Shown here one piece after another: positions 9,877 through 18,616 of a stretch of 64,000 bases of DNA. The stretch is from positions 1 through 64,000 of the forward strand of contig JACAAK010000021.1 in the NCBI GenBank assembly GCA_025093985.1, in the 5' to 3' direction. This stretch comes from Calvatia gigantea. Lineage: Eukaryota; Basidiomycota; Agaricomycetes; Agaricales; Lycoperdaceae. The translations under genes were made by a program, and so were the position numbers. The notes beneath the pieces are model-generated. The model ran no database searches. It was not told the origin of the DNA and worked only from the letters and a program-made list of their open reading frames with translations. The first letter of the stretch is position 1; every line of letters begins with the position of its first letter.

Positions 9877-10874
9877 TTATGCCTTAGGAAGCTTGTTGAA
9901 GTCCCTATGGATGACCACTGTGGCAAGGGCTTTCTTGGTGGCACCTATGAGGTACCTTCCACTGTTGGACCACACGAAGAAGACAGGCAAGTGGCTTTGG
10001 CCATCTTGTTGGATAGGGACTGAGACTCCTTTGTATGGGAACTCAGTGATGGTTGAGCCTTCCTAGTAGTTCTTGACTATCGAGTGCCAGTAAGGTTGGC
10101 TGCATTCTTGGCCAGGCAACACAGTGTGGTAGTGGGTGGATGGCTGAAAAACCAAGATGATTTGAGGGGGTGTGATGGTTTTAATGAAGCAGCATAGGGC
10201 ATTGACTTCTTCTTTCATAGATACTGTGGTTTCTTCATCCATGGAGGTATCAGCATGGACAGCTGCTTGGAGTGGACTGATGGTGTCTCGGAGCTCTTTC
10301 AGGGTAGAGTGGATATGGTGGACAAGTTCTTTGGTACTGGTATCATTAGGGGTGGTGTCATGGCCTAGAAGGCTGGAGGCAATGTCTCCTAATTCTAGGA
10401 AGATTTCAGCAACATTAAGGCCTTTGAATATCTCAAGTGCAAGGTCAACTCGGCTTTGCAAGCTGTTGATGCAGGTTTGTTTAGATAGTGTAAGAGTCAA
10501 TTGGGAAAGGGTACAAAAGATGGCTGGGATGTGTTTGCTAGTGGATGCGGAGGCATTTTCAAGTCCTATGTACATGTCTGCAAATGTGATGCAGGCTGTA
10601 GTGAGGGTGATGAGGTGGTTGGTGTTCAGCCATTTGTTTTGGTTGGTAATGGTGACTAGTTCGGCATTGGTGGCATTGCTGATGTCTTTGAGCAAGTCTT
10701 CTAACAGTCCTTGGGCTGGGGATAGCATTATGGCCATGTTGAATCGAGTGCCACTGGGGGTTGGGGCTTTGCTATTGCCTGGTTTGGGCATTGGGACAGA
10801 AGAGATTTTAGTTGGGTTGGAGTGAACAAGCAAGGAGATTGCAATACAGTACAATTGGCTTGGGAGGCAGGCAT
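9877..10874 (-). pseudogene. ORF3 of element C (env-position accessory ORF)
   Basis: The most complete ORF3 copy, about 331 codons from ATG at 10874-10872 to TAA at 9879-9877. Its ATG lies 2 bases after the pol stop. A 2-base insertion near codon 8 shifts the start; the rest reads openly for about 290 codons, until one TAG near the C-terminus. Visible features are SPAQGLLEDLLKDISNATN (helical), several Leu-rich helices in the middle, SMKEEVNALCCFIKTITPPQ, an aromatic block YWHSIVKNY, and a C-terminal segment with HLPVFF, NSGRYLIGATKKALA and DFNKLP. I see no signal peptide, transmembrane segment or Cys cluster, so it does not look like an envelope protein. Collinear copies exist in A, E, F and H. 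Function unknown. Confidence 0.8.
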
Positions 10875-10876
10875 GT

Positions 10877-11109
10877 TTAGTGGATTTGTTTGTTGGCTGG
10901 TTTGCTGGATGCTTTTTTGGATTTTTTACCCCCCTTTTTATGGGCATCCTCCGGATGCCTTTCTAGGTAGTCCTGTATCACCTCCTTTGCATTTCCCAGG
11001 TTGGACTCCACTGTCCATGTATCTTCTTCATTGCCATACCCTTTCCAATGTACTAGGAACTGATATCCCCTTCTACATTTTCATTGTCCTCAGATTTCAT
11101 CCACTTCAT
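10877..11109 (-). pseudogene. Pol C-terminus of element C: end of the chromodomain and basic tail
   Basis: The minus strand encodes the end of the chromodomain (the WKGY region) and a Lys-rich tail ending with TAA at 10879-10877. It is interrupted at ACTCC (11110-11114) by element D, and the coding sequence resumes at 18617. The uninterrupted counterpart in E is 21894 to about 22145. Confidence 0.8.
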
Positions 11110-11114
11110 ACTCC

Positions 11115-11662
11115 TGTTACGATCGGGTTACGCGGGATATCGGCCGAGGTTAGCCACCAGGTGACATCGGGTGAGAACGTACGGAGTGGGTGAATTCAGA
11201 TGAGTACGAGATTTGGACTCAGCAGCTTCAACATATGTGTTGCACCTTCCTGCTGTCGTCGAAGTCCGTATTTCAGGAGGGAGTGGGGTCAGAGGGTCGG
11301 AGGAACAGAGACAGAGGGGAATAGAATCAGAGGGTGTAATCGTGGTCGATAATCAGACTAAGGATTTACAAGTGTGGGGACTAGGTTTATATACTAGTCT
11401 GAAAAGCGGGAAGTACGAAAGTAATGGTGAACAAAGAATGGACGGCCACTGAGGGCGGCCGGCTAACAAGACACTGGAATCAAGTTTTAACTATAAGGTG
11501 ATAGTGGAGAAGTTGAAGGGGATAGGGATTAATATAGAAAACAGGATATCGGACCGACTGACAGAAAGAATGAAGAGCAATCCAATGCAGCCGGACTAAG
11601 GTAATGATGACTACGAGCAGGGGAAGTGGGTGAGAGTGGGCGAACGTGCGCGGGTCATGACA
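11115..11662 (-). repeat. 3' LTR of element D
   Basis: 548 bases, TGTTACGATC to GGTCATGACA. A polypurine tract (CCCCCC on the plus strand) follows directly at about 11666-11671. Because the antisense gene starts 153 bases to the right, rightward transcription from this LTR would enter it. Confidence 0.95.
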
Positions 11663-11814
11663 GTATCCCCCCATTAGGGCTGAGCCCTCGAGGCCATGAA
11701 ATCAGACTGTGGGAATCTCCAATTAGACTTTTGATGGTACATGTAAATTTCATCACCTTGGAAATTTTACGGTCCCATTCTCTTACTCTAACCACCACCA
11801 CCTCAACCACTACC

Positions 11815-12908
11815 ATGTCCAGCCCTATCAAGAAAACTGCCACGGAGAAATGGGCCGAGCTAGAGGCCATGCGTGAACACAAGCGACTCGAACTGGAAAG
11901 GCAGGAGGAGGCGGAATGGCAGGCCGAACGCAAGCTGCGCGAATTGGAGGAGAACGAGGAGTGAGAGAGGCAAGAACGGGTGGAACGAGAAGCACGGGAA
12001 AAGAAGGAGCAAGAGGAGCGAGAGGAGCTGGTGCAGGTGAGCAGATGTGAAGGAAAGTGTAAGGCTGCTGATGAAGCGGATAAGAAGATAACGGCCGAGA
12101 AGCAACGTCAACGGAGGATCATGAAGGAGTGGGTTAGGAAGGTGCTGCCATCGTTGAAAAGGAGACACGTCGATAAAGAGTCAGATTTCGGGGGCAAGCC
12201 AGACCTGGACTGGAGGGAATCGGGCGAGGACGAGCCACCTGCAGTTGACGGAAAGAAGGTCAAGATGGGTGGCCATAATAAGTGCGAGCGATGTCTCAAC
12301 AACAGCGATCCTTGCACAATCAGGGAGTCAACATCAAGGTAAGTGGCACTTAGCTTCCCAGTGATTGTGCTAATGGCCGTTCTAGCTGCGAGGTCACCAA
12401 GTGCCTCGAATGTTCGCTGTCAAAGAAGGCTTGTCGCCTTCCATCCGCCTGTCGTCGGCCGATCACTGTTGCCACTCAAGTATCTCGGGTCAGCAATGAT
12501 CAACTCACGGCTCTCCTTACTCACCAAAACGATATCCTGGAGAGGATCGCGTCCATTATGGAGGATCAGGGGATGAGGATGGATAGGCTGATTGAGGTTG
12601 GAGAGGAGCAGTTGCTGCGGCTGGAGCGGGCGAATGAGCTCGGGAGGAATGTTGAGGCCGCAGTCATCAAGAATGGCAGGTATCAGTGTAGCATTGGACT
12701 AATGGTTCAGCAGGTGATGGATGCCCTGGGACTGGCTGATGATGATGATGACAACGAGGATGACAATGAGGAGGCCTGCGTGCCAGGTGAAACCCAGGAG
12801 GAAATGGAGGTAGTAATGGAGATGGAGGAAGACAATGGAAACAAGAGTGAAGAGGAAAAGGAGGAAGAAGTGGAGGAAGCGGCTGAGTCGGGTGAAACTG
12901 CCCAGTGA
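11815..12908 (+). pseudogene. Antisense coiled-coil / Zn2Cys6-like / acidic protein gene inside element D (one TGA)
   Basis: Plus-strand gene opposite to gag-pol. ATG at 11815 has a good context (CTACCATGTCC). Exon 1 is 11815-12338, the intron 12339-12385 and exon 2 12386-12908, giving 348 codons. Residues about 10-85 are dominated by Glu, Arg, Lys and Ala and are predicted coiled coil. Then Cys-x2-Cys-x6-Cys-x13-Cys-x2-Cys-x6-Cys spans the splice junction (CERC, ECSLSKKAC), close to the fungal Zn2Cys6 cluster. A helical segment follows, and the C-terminal 60 residues are very acidic. A single in-frame TGA (11962-11964) lies in ENEE-stop-ERQERVE and fits CGA decay. The gene ends 118 bases from the pol end, tail to tail. 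A DNA-binding or regulatory role is inference. Confidence 0.78.
12339..12385 (+). other. 47-base spliceosomal intron in the antisense gene
   Basis: Donor GTAAGT, a branch-like TGCTAAT, acceptor TTCTAG. Splicing joins AG to CTGC, restores one continuous frame to the stop at 12906-12908, and brings the two halves of the six-Cys pattern together. The unspliced reading terminates at 12342. Confidence 0.82.
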
Positions 12909-13025
12909 TCCGCGGCCATCTTCTCCTCATATTTTGGACATTACATAATTGTTGATAGTTGATAATGTGCAATAAACTGATTTGTCTGTGTGAATGAAGT
13001 GTGAAAGAAATTTAAGTAAAAAAAA

Positions 13026-14720
13026 TCATAGAGGGTTCAAAGGTCCAGGCTTAGAAAAATAAGAGGAATGAAAGTCTGCAAGAAGTTCAGCCGCATGTGC
13101 TAGCTCAGTAGCAGGTAACCAGGAAGACTCTTCTTCAGTGTCTTCATAACCTAACCAGATAACTTTGTACAAAAGCTTGCAAGTTCAATGGCAGTTGATT
13201 TTCGAGTCAACGACGCGAGCAATTTCGTACTCCAGTTCACCTTCAACTGCGACAGGCGGGGGAGGTGGCTCAGAGCAGCCGTCGAAGGTGTTGGGTGTGG
13301 CAGGTTCTAGCATAGAGACATGGAACACTGGGTGAACAGCGCGAAGTGAGTCAGGGAGTCTGAGAGTGAATGAAACGGAACTGGGTTGTGCTATAATCTT
13401 GTAAGGACCGAGATACTTCTCAGAGAGCTTTTTGGATGGCCGAGTCATGTGGAAGAACTTGGCCTTGACAAAGACTTTCTGACCGATAGTGAAGTCGGGC
13501 GAAGGAAGTCAGTGAGCATCAGCAGATGTCTGATAACGTCCTTGAGCAAGCTTGATCTCAGCCTTTAGTACGTTGTGGAGTTCGTCGAGGTCGACAATGA
13601 ATTGTCGGGCCCATCTAGAAGCTAAATCTCTCTCAGGGTATACTGTGATGTTCAGGTGATAACCCTTGTTAGCGAAGAATGGGGAAACACCAGTCGTGGC
13701 ACTAGGAGTGTTGTTGTAAGCGAACTCAGCTAGTGGAAGTAATTCTGCCCAGTTGTCCTGCTGATAATTGCAGTAGACACGAATGTATTGCTCGAGGGTC
13801 TGGTTGGTCCGTTCGGTCTGTCCGTCGCCTTCCGGGTGGTAACCTGAAGTGAAATGCAACTTCATGTCCAGTGCTTTTCCAAGCGACCGGAAGAAGTGCA
13901 AGACGAACTCAGAACCGCAATCAGATGTGATGTGTTCGGGAACACCGTGCTTTGAGAATACATGAATGACAAATAGTCGGGCCAACTCGGCCGATGTGAT
14001 CATGTCGTGGGTAGGAATGAACAGGGATTGTTTGGTGAGTCTGTTGACGATAACGAGGATAGTATCGAACTCGGAGGAGGTAGGGAGCTTCTCAATGAAG
14101 TCCATAGAGATAGAGTTCCAGGGTCGTTCAGGGATGGGGAGTTGCTTGAGAAGTCCGTATGGCCTGTGGCGCTGCGGTTTAGATCGCATACAAGTGACGC
14201 ATGACTTACAGAAGTCCTTGACAGCCAACCGGATGTCGGGCCAAGTGTAGTCTCTGCGGACGAGTTCAAGAGTCTTGTTCTGACCAAAGTGGCCGGAGAG
14301 GATGTGATCATGTTTGTACTGTAAGACTCAAAGTCGTAACTTGTTAGCATCAGGGACATAGATCCTGTCATCAAGGTAGAGAAAACCAGCCAAGTCTCCG
14401 GACCATCGTCCTTCTGGTTTAGCTATGTGAGCAGCTGTGGACGGGTCAAGCGGGAGAGCTGAGAGGATATCAGAGTGGAGTTGATCAAGGTCAATGATTG
14501 TGGCTGCACGAAGGGAAGGGGCATATAGGTATGTAGCACGGACAGAAGCTGAAAGCTGTTCATGAGTAAAGATGGGTCTGAAGTTGTGAGGATTGACCGT
14601 AGCATAGTCATTATTCCCCCCTTTAGGGTAGACGTCCCATCATCTAGTAAGAGCATCGGGTTTTGTCCCTAGTCAGCCGGGGCGAAAGCAAATCATGAGG
14701 TTGAACTGGGAGAGAAACTC
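13026..14720 (-). pseudogene. Element D integrase and chromodomain
   Basis: From 14720 leftward: the HHCC zinc finger (H..H region ending FCKSCVTCMRSKP), then the catalytic core with SMDFIEKLP, ITSDCGSEF and E in DGQTERTNQTLEQY. D, D and E are all present, although SDRG has become SDCG. Next come the GPY/F-type module (EKYLGPYKIIAQ) and a chromodomain starting ELEYEIARVVDSK and continuing WLGYEDTEEESSWLP. A TGA at 13185 separates the chromodomain halves. The zinc-finger part also carries stops. The frame is otherwise continuous, ending at 13026. Confidence 0.9.
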
Positions 14721-14723
14721 GGA

Positions 14724-15359
14724 CTAGCGGGCTTGTCGGTGGGTGAGGATTTTCGTGGTACAGAAGTATTCTAGATTCTTGTGATCAGTAACAACATCGA
14801 TCGCAAGAGGGGCACCTTCGAAGTAGTGCTGCCAAATCCTGAAAGCTTCAAATATAGCCAGGAGTTCCTTGTTGTGGGTATCATAATTCAGCTCGGCCGG
14901 ACTGAAGGTGCAGGAGTGGAATGCCATGGGGTGAACTTTACCATCCTCGGTAATGATGGAGAGGATGGCTGCTAGTGTGTAGTCAGATGCGTTGGTCTCA
15001 ACAATAATCTGAGCATCGGGTATCCAGTGAGTGAGGACAGGTGCTGAGATAAAGGTGTCCTTCAATGATCTGAAAGCTTCTCGACAGTCATTGCCGAACT
15101 TCCACACCATGCCCTTTTGGGTGAGGCGGGTCAGTGGGACGACGATGTCAGAGTAGTTGTAGATGAAGCGACGGTAGAAGTTGGCGAAGCCGAGGAAAGA
15201 CTGTATGTCCTTGACCTTCTTCGGTTCAGGCCAGTCCTGGATGATCTTGACCTTTTCCTCAGACATTCTGAGACCTTCGGGGGAGAGGACGTATCCAAGG
15301 TATTCAATGGTATCGGATTCGAACTCACACTTACATATCTGCGCGGGCGTAGAGGCCAT
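14724..15359 (-). pseudogene. Element D RT thumb and RNase H
   Basis: Encodes YLGYVLSPEGLRMSEEKV and the connection FLGFANFYRRFIYNYSDI, then RNase H with ETNASDYTLAAIL (D usually in the form D.SD), HNKELLAIFEAFRIWQHY and TDHKNLEYF. It is in a different frame from the RT segment because of a 4-base insertion (ATGT) just after LYARAD near 15340. It is followed by a stop before the integrase linker. Confidence 0.9.
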
Positions 15360-16221
15360 GTTTGCAGAGCCGCTTTAATACATCTTTAACCTGCTTGCAG
15401 TGGTTGCTGAGGTTGTCAGAGTAGATGAGGATATCGTCAAGATAGACCGTAACGCAAACATCTAGGAGATCCTTGAAGATATCATTCATGAACCACTGGA
15501 AAGCAGCAGGTGCGTTAGTGAGGCCGAAGGGCATAACAAGCCATTTGAACGAGCCGTAGTGGGTCTGAAAGGCTGTCTTCCATTCGTCACCAGCCGCGAT
15601 GCGAACGAGATGGTAAGCATGGTGGAGGTCGATCTTGGTGTAAATACAGGCTTTGCGTGGAGAGTCGAGTAGGTCAGATATGAGCAGAAGAGGATAGCGA
15701 TCCTTCTTTGTGATACGGTTGAGACCTTGGAAGTCGACACAGAGTCGGAGGGAGCCATCCTTCTTCTTGACAAAAAGGACTGGAGCTCCATGAGAGGAGT
15801 TGGAAGGGCGGATGAAGCCAATGGCAAGGTTTTCCTCTATGAATTCACGGAGGGCCTCCAGTTCAGTCCGGGACAGAGAGTAGATGGTACCAACGGGAGG
15901 TTGGCCACCTTCTTCCAGATTGATTTGGAGGTCATAGGGTCTATGTTCGGCAAGTATGTCGGCCTTTGCTTTACTGAAAACGTCAGCAAACTCGCGATAT
16001 GCTTTGGGGATGTTAGACCAATCATCGGGTTCCTCATTGATGGCAGCCGAAGCAGCTGACATCGATGGGTTGTTGAGGTTAAGACTGAATTGAACTGAAC
16101 CAGGAATGCACGTGGCGTGCAGGAATGCAACAGCATTCACCAGGGAAATGTGGGGATGTGTGGAGCCAGAGGGCAGAGAGGACTGTGGATCTATGGGAGC
16201 GGGTGCGGCCAAAATGGGCAC
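15331..16221 (-). pseudogene. Element D reverse transcriptase
   Basis: Contains the classical Gypsy RT blocks in order: [50 protein letters not shown] (usually DYR.LN), [28 protein letters not shown] and the catalytic [10 protein letters not shown]. All catalytic aspartates are intact. It runs out of frame after LYARADM because of the ATGT insertion. Confidence 0.93.
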
Positions 16222-16796
16222 CGAGGAATGTGTGGACGCAGCAGAGGCAGTCGCAACACAGGGAGGAGTGACAGGAATTTCGAGCTGTGGTGGTCAGAAA
16301 GTAATACTGCCCAAGGCCCAGTCAATCAACGGATTGTAGTGGGTGAGCCAGTTGTATCCCAGAACCACGGAGCAAGAAGAGTCGAGTCGAGTGACGAAGA
16401 AGTCCAGAGTCATAGATTCACCACAGCCAAAGGTGACAGGGATTTTCGCAAGTTCAGTAATAAAGGCACTAGAAGAACCATCGAAAAGACGGAGCTCAAC
16501 AGGAGGAATGGGCAAGGTCGGGAGGTCATAAGAGTGGATAAAGTCAATATCCACGAAGCAGTGTGTAGAGCCACTATCAATAAGGGCCTTGAAATGGGTA
16601 TCGGAGGGGGAGCAGATGAGCGAAGAGGAGATAGATAGTTGAAAGGAGTTGGGATCAGAAAGAGCAAACGCGTTGAGTCAGAAACACTCTGTGGCACAAG
16701 TGAGTACAATGCGGTCCTCAGCTAGTGCAGAGTCTCGAGGACCGCTACTTAGTTTCCCGAACTCTTATCAGAGTTCCTATCGACCGCCTCAGCGAG
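16222..16796 (-). pseudogene. Element D protease region
   Basis: The minus strand encodes [16 protein letters not shown], the retropepsin active site (DSG) intact, and later [17 protein letters not shown], the second conserved block (G..WL..H.P.IDW). The frame is -1 relative to gag and has stops upstream (near 16672 and 16770), so translation from gag would not reach it in this copy. Short stops also precede the RT segment. Confidence 0.85.
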
Positions 16797-18008
16797 TCAG
16801 GCCACAGCCTTTACGGCCGAGGCAGCTTTCTTCCTGCACTCACTCACCTTGTGTCCTGCATTTCTGCAGAACAGACAGAGGTTGTTGTCCTTGTTGCTGG
16901 TGTTGTTGGGCTTGTTGCTGGTGCTGCTGGTGTTGTAGGTGTTGTTGGTGGAAGAGGACGGGTTCTGGCCAGGCCTCCTGCTGATAGAAGCGGATGCTGT
17001 TTTGGCGGCCGACTTTGCCCGAGTCTTTTCGCGCTGACACTCCCAATAACGGTTATCAAAGAGGAGAGTAATCTCCCGCATCAGGACGAAGGTGGTGGGC
17101 TTACCAGTGGGGCGACTGGACAGGGAGTCCTGGAAATGATCTGGGAGCCCTTTGTAGTATCGGAGGCAGAGCACCTTGTCATTCCAATTGAGCTGTGATG
17201 ACAGCCGCATGAACTCGACGTTGTAGTTGGTGATTTTGTCAGAGTGTTTCATCTGAAGGTTGTCTAGAAGCTCGGCGGATTCGCTGCGCGGGTCTGCAAT
17301 CCCGAAATTGGTTTTCAGCTCTAGGACGAAAAGGTCCCAGTCGGAGGTCCATGGGTGGACAGTGCCAAGAGTCTCCTCTTGGTTGATAGCTGTTTTGAAC
17401 CATCGGAGAGCAGTATCAGTCAAGTAGGTGAGTGCGAAGTTCACCTTATTATTGTCAGTCGGGAAGAGCAAGGGGTTGGAGCGAAAGTAGAGCCAACATT
17501 GGAACAGGAACTGATGGAGTTCCTCAGGGTTAGCACCACTGAACGTGTTAGGTTCACGGGCCTTGGTGCGGGGGGTTCGGGGTACTTGGGGTGGCTGAGA
17601 ACGGGCCCGATCGTCTAACTTGTCGGCCAAAAGCGCAATGGCATCCGCCATTGTCAATCCTCGGCGTTGTGGATTTGGGGCACTGCCATCACCAGCATTA
17701 CTGTCAGGAGGGGCTTCACCATCGTCACCACCATCATCACCATCACCAGGATCTGGGGGTCCCTCGTCGAAAGGGTCCTGATTTTGGTTCTCACCTTGGT
17801 CGGGTAACCAGTCCTCCTCATTTTCATGATCGGGATCGGGCCCTTCCTGCAAGACCTCTTCAACGGGGGTTCTTTGGAGTGCTACTACAGGAGAAGCTTT
17901 GCATTGAGGGGTAACATAGGAAAGTGGTGTGGTGGCCTTCCGGCTTCTGGCAACAGAAACCTTCCGGGCTTTGGAAGCAGTTTGTGACCTGGTGGTCATA
18001 GTAGGCAT
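16797..18008 (-). CDS. Element D gag, intact
   Basis: 403 codons without interruption. The N-terminus is basic and Ser/Thr-rich (TTRSQTASKARKV), then comes an acidic Asp/Gly/Pro-rich stretch (residues about 60-110). The capsid-like core runs residues about 150-310 (REPNTFSGANPEELHQFLFQ, ALRWFKTAI, YYKGLPDHFQDSL). A Thr/Asn/Ser-rich linker is followed by one zinc knuckle, CLFCRNAGHKVSEC. The length and order are typical of fungal Ty3/Gypsy Gag. The AAC-rich linker is a low-complexity tract. Confidence 0.92.
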   Translation of the reverse strand: MPTMTTRSQTASKARKVSVARSRKATTPLSYVTPQCKASPVVALQRTPVEEVLQEGPDPDHENEEDWLPDQGENQNQDPFDEGPPDPGDGDDGGDDGEAPPDSNAGDGSAPNPQRRGLTMADAIALLADKLDDRARSQPPQVPRTPRTKAREPNTFSGANPEELHQFLFQCWLYFRSNPLLFPTDNNKVNFALTYLTDTALRWFKTAINQEETLGTVHPWTSDWDLFVLELKTNFGIADPRSESAELLDNLQMKHSDKITNYNVEFMRLSSQLNWNDKVLCLRYYKGLPDHFQDSLSSRPTGKPTTFVLMREITLLFDNRYWECQREKTRAKSAAKTASASISRRPGQNPSSSTNNTYNTSSTSNKPNNTSNKDNNLCLFCRNAGHKVSECRKKAASAVKAVA

Positions 18009-18050
18009 AGTAATCAGTGGTGAGGGGACAAAGGAACGACAGAGGAGTGG

Positions 18051-18061
18051 AGTCTGATTAT
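18051..18061 (-). promoter_or_regulatory. Primer-binding site of element D (putative self-priming)
   Basis: The minus strand reads ATAATCAGACT two bases after the LTR end. It is an exact 11-base complement of AGTCTGATTAT in the same LTR (plus-strand 18298-18308). It does not begin with TGG, as a site for the CCA end of a tRNA would. Confidence 0.75.
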
Positions 18062-18063
18062 AC

Positions 18064-18611
18064 TGTTACAATTGGGTTACACGGGATATCAGCCGAGGTT
18101 AGCCACCAGGTGACGTTGGGTGAGAATGTACGGAGCAGGTGAATTTGGACGAGTACGAGATTTGGACTCAGCGGCTTCAACATATGTGTTGCGCCTTCCT
18201 GCTGTCATCGAAGTCCATATTTCAGGAGGGAGTGGGGTCAGAGGGTCGGAGGAACAGAGACAGAGGGGAACAGAATCAGAGGGCGTAATCGTGGTCAATA
18301 ATCAGACTAAGGATTTACAAGTGTGGGGACTAGGTTTATATACTAGTCTGAAAAGCGGGAAGTACGAAAGTAATGGTGAATGAAGAATGGACAGCCACCG
18401 AGGGCAGCCGGCTAACAAGACACCGGAATCAAGTTTTAACTATAAGGTGATAGTGGAGAAGTTGAAGGGGATAGGGATTAATATAGAAAACAGGATATCG
18501 GACCGACTGACAGAAAGAATGAAGAGCAACCCAATGCAGCCGGACTAAGGTAACGATGACTACGAGCGGGGGAAGTGGGTGAGAGCGGGCGAACGTGCGC
18601 GGGTCATGACA
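18064..18611 (-). repeat. 5' LTR of element D
   Basis: 548 bases, TGTTACAATT to GGTCATGACA. Its minus strand carries the promoter described at 18298-18342. Confidence 0.95.
18298..18342 (-). promoter_or_regulatory. Core promoter and predicted transcript start of element D
   Basis: On the minus strand, TATATAAA (18342-18335) is followed 34 bases after its first T by AGTCTGATTAT (18308-18298), the complement of the PBS. Transcription about 30-35 bases after a TATA box would start at or next to this string. Confidence 0.7.
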
Positions 18612-18616
18612 ACTCC

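Larger units (their letters stand above)
11115..18611 (-). mobile_element. Element D: complete Gypsy chromovirus with an antisense gene
   Basis: Two 548-base LTRs flank 6.4 kb, with ACTCC at 11110-11114 and 18612-18616. On the minus strand the order is LTR, PBS, gag, protease, RT, RNase H, integrase, chromodomain. Between the pol end (13026) and the 3' LTR lies about 1.3 kb holding a plus-strand gene. The two LTRs differ at about 30 positions, all transitions by my reading and mostly at CpG, with no indels. It is CpG-richer than its host C. Pol carries one 4-base insertion and several stops, so this copy is inactive although structurally complete. Confidence 0.95.

Noticed and set aside
10172..10825. 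217-codon plus-strand frame
   Set aside because: It is a shadow of ORF3; the minus strand is conserved in five elements and this frame is not.
17591..17914. His-rich plus-strand frame
   Set aside because: It arises from the Asp/Gly-rich acidic tract of element D gag on the other strand.
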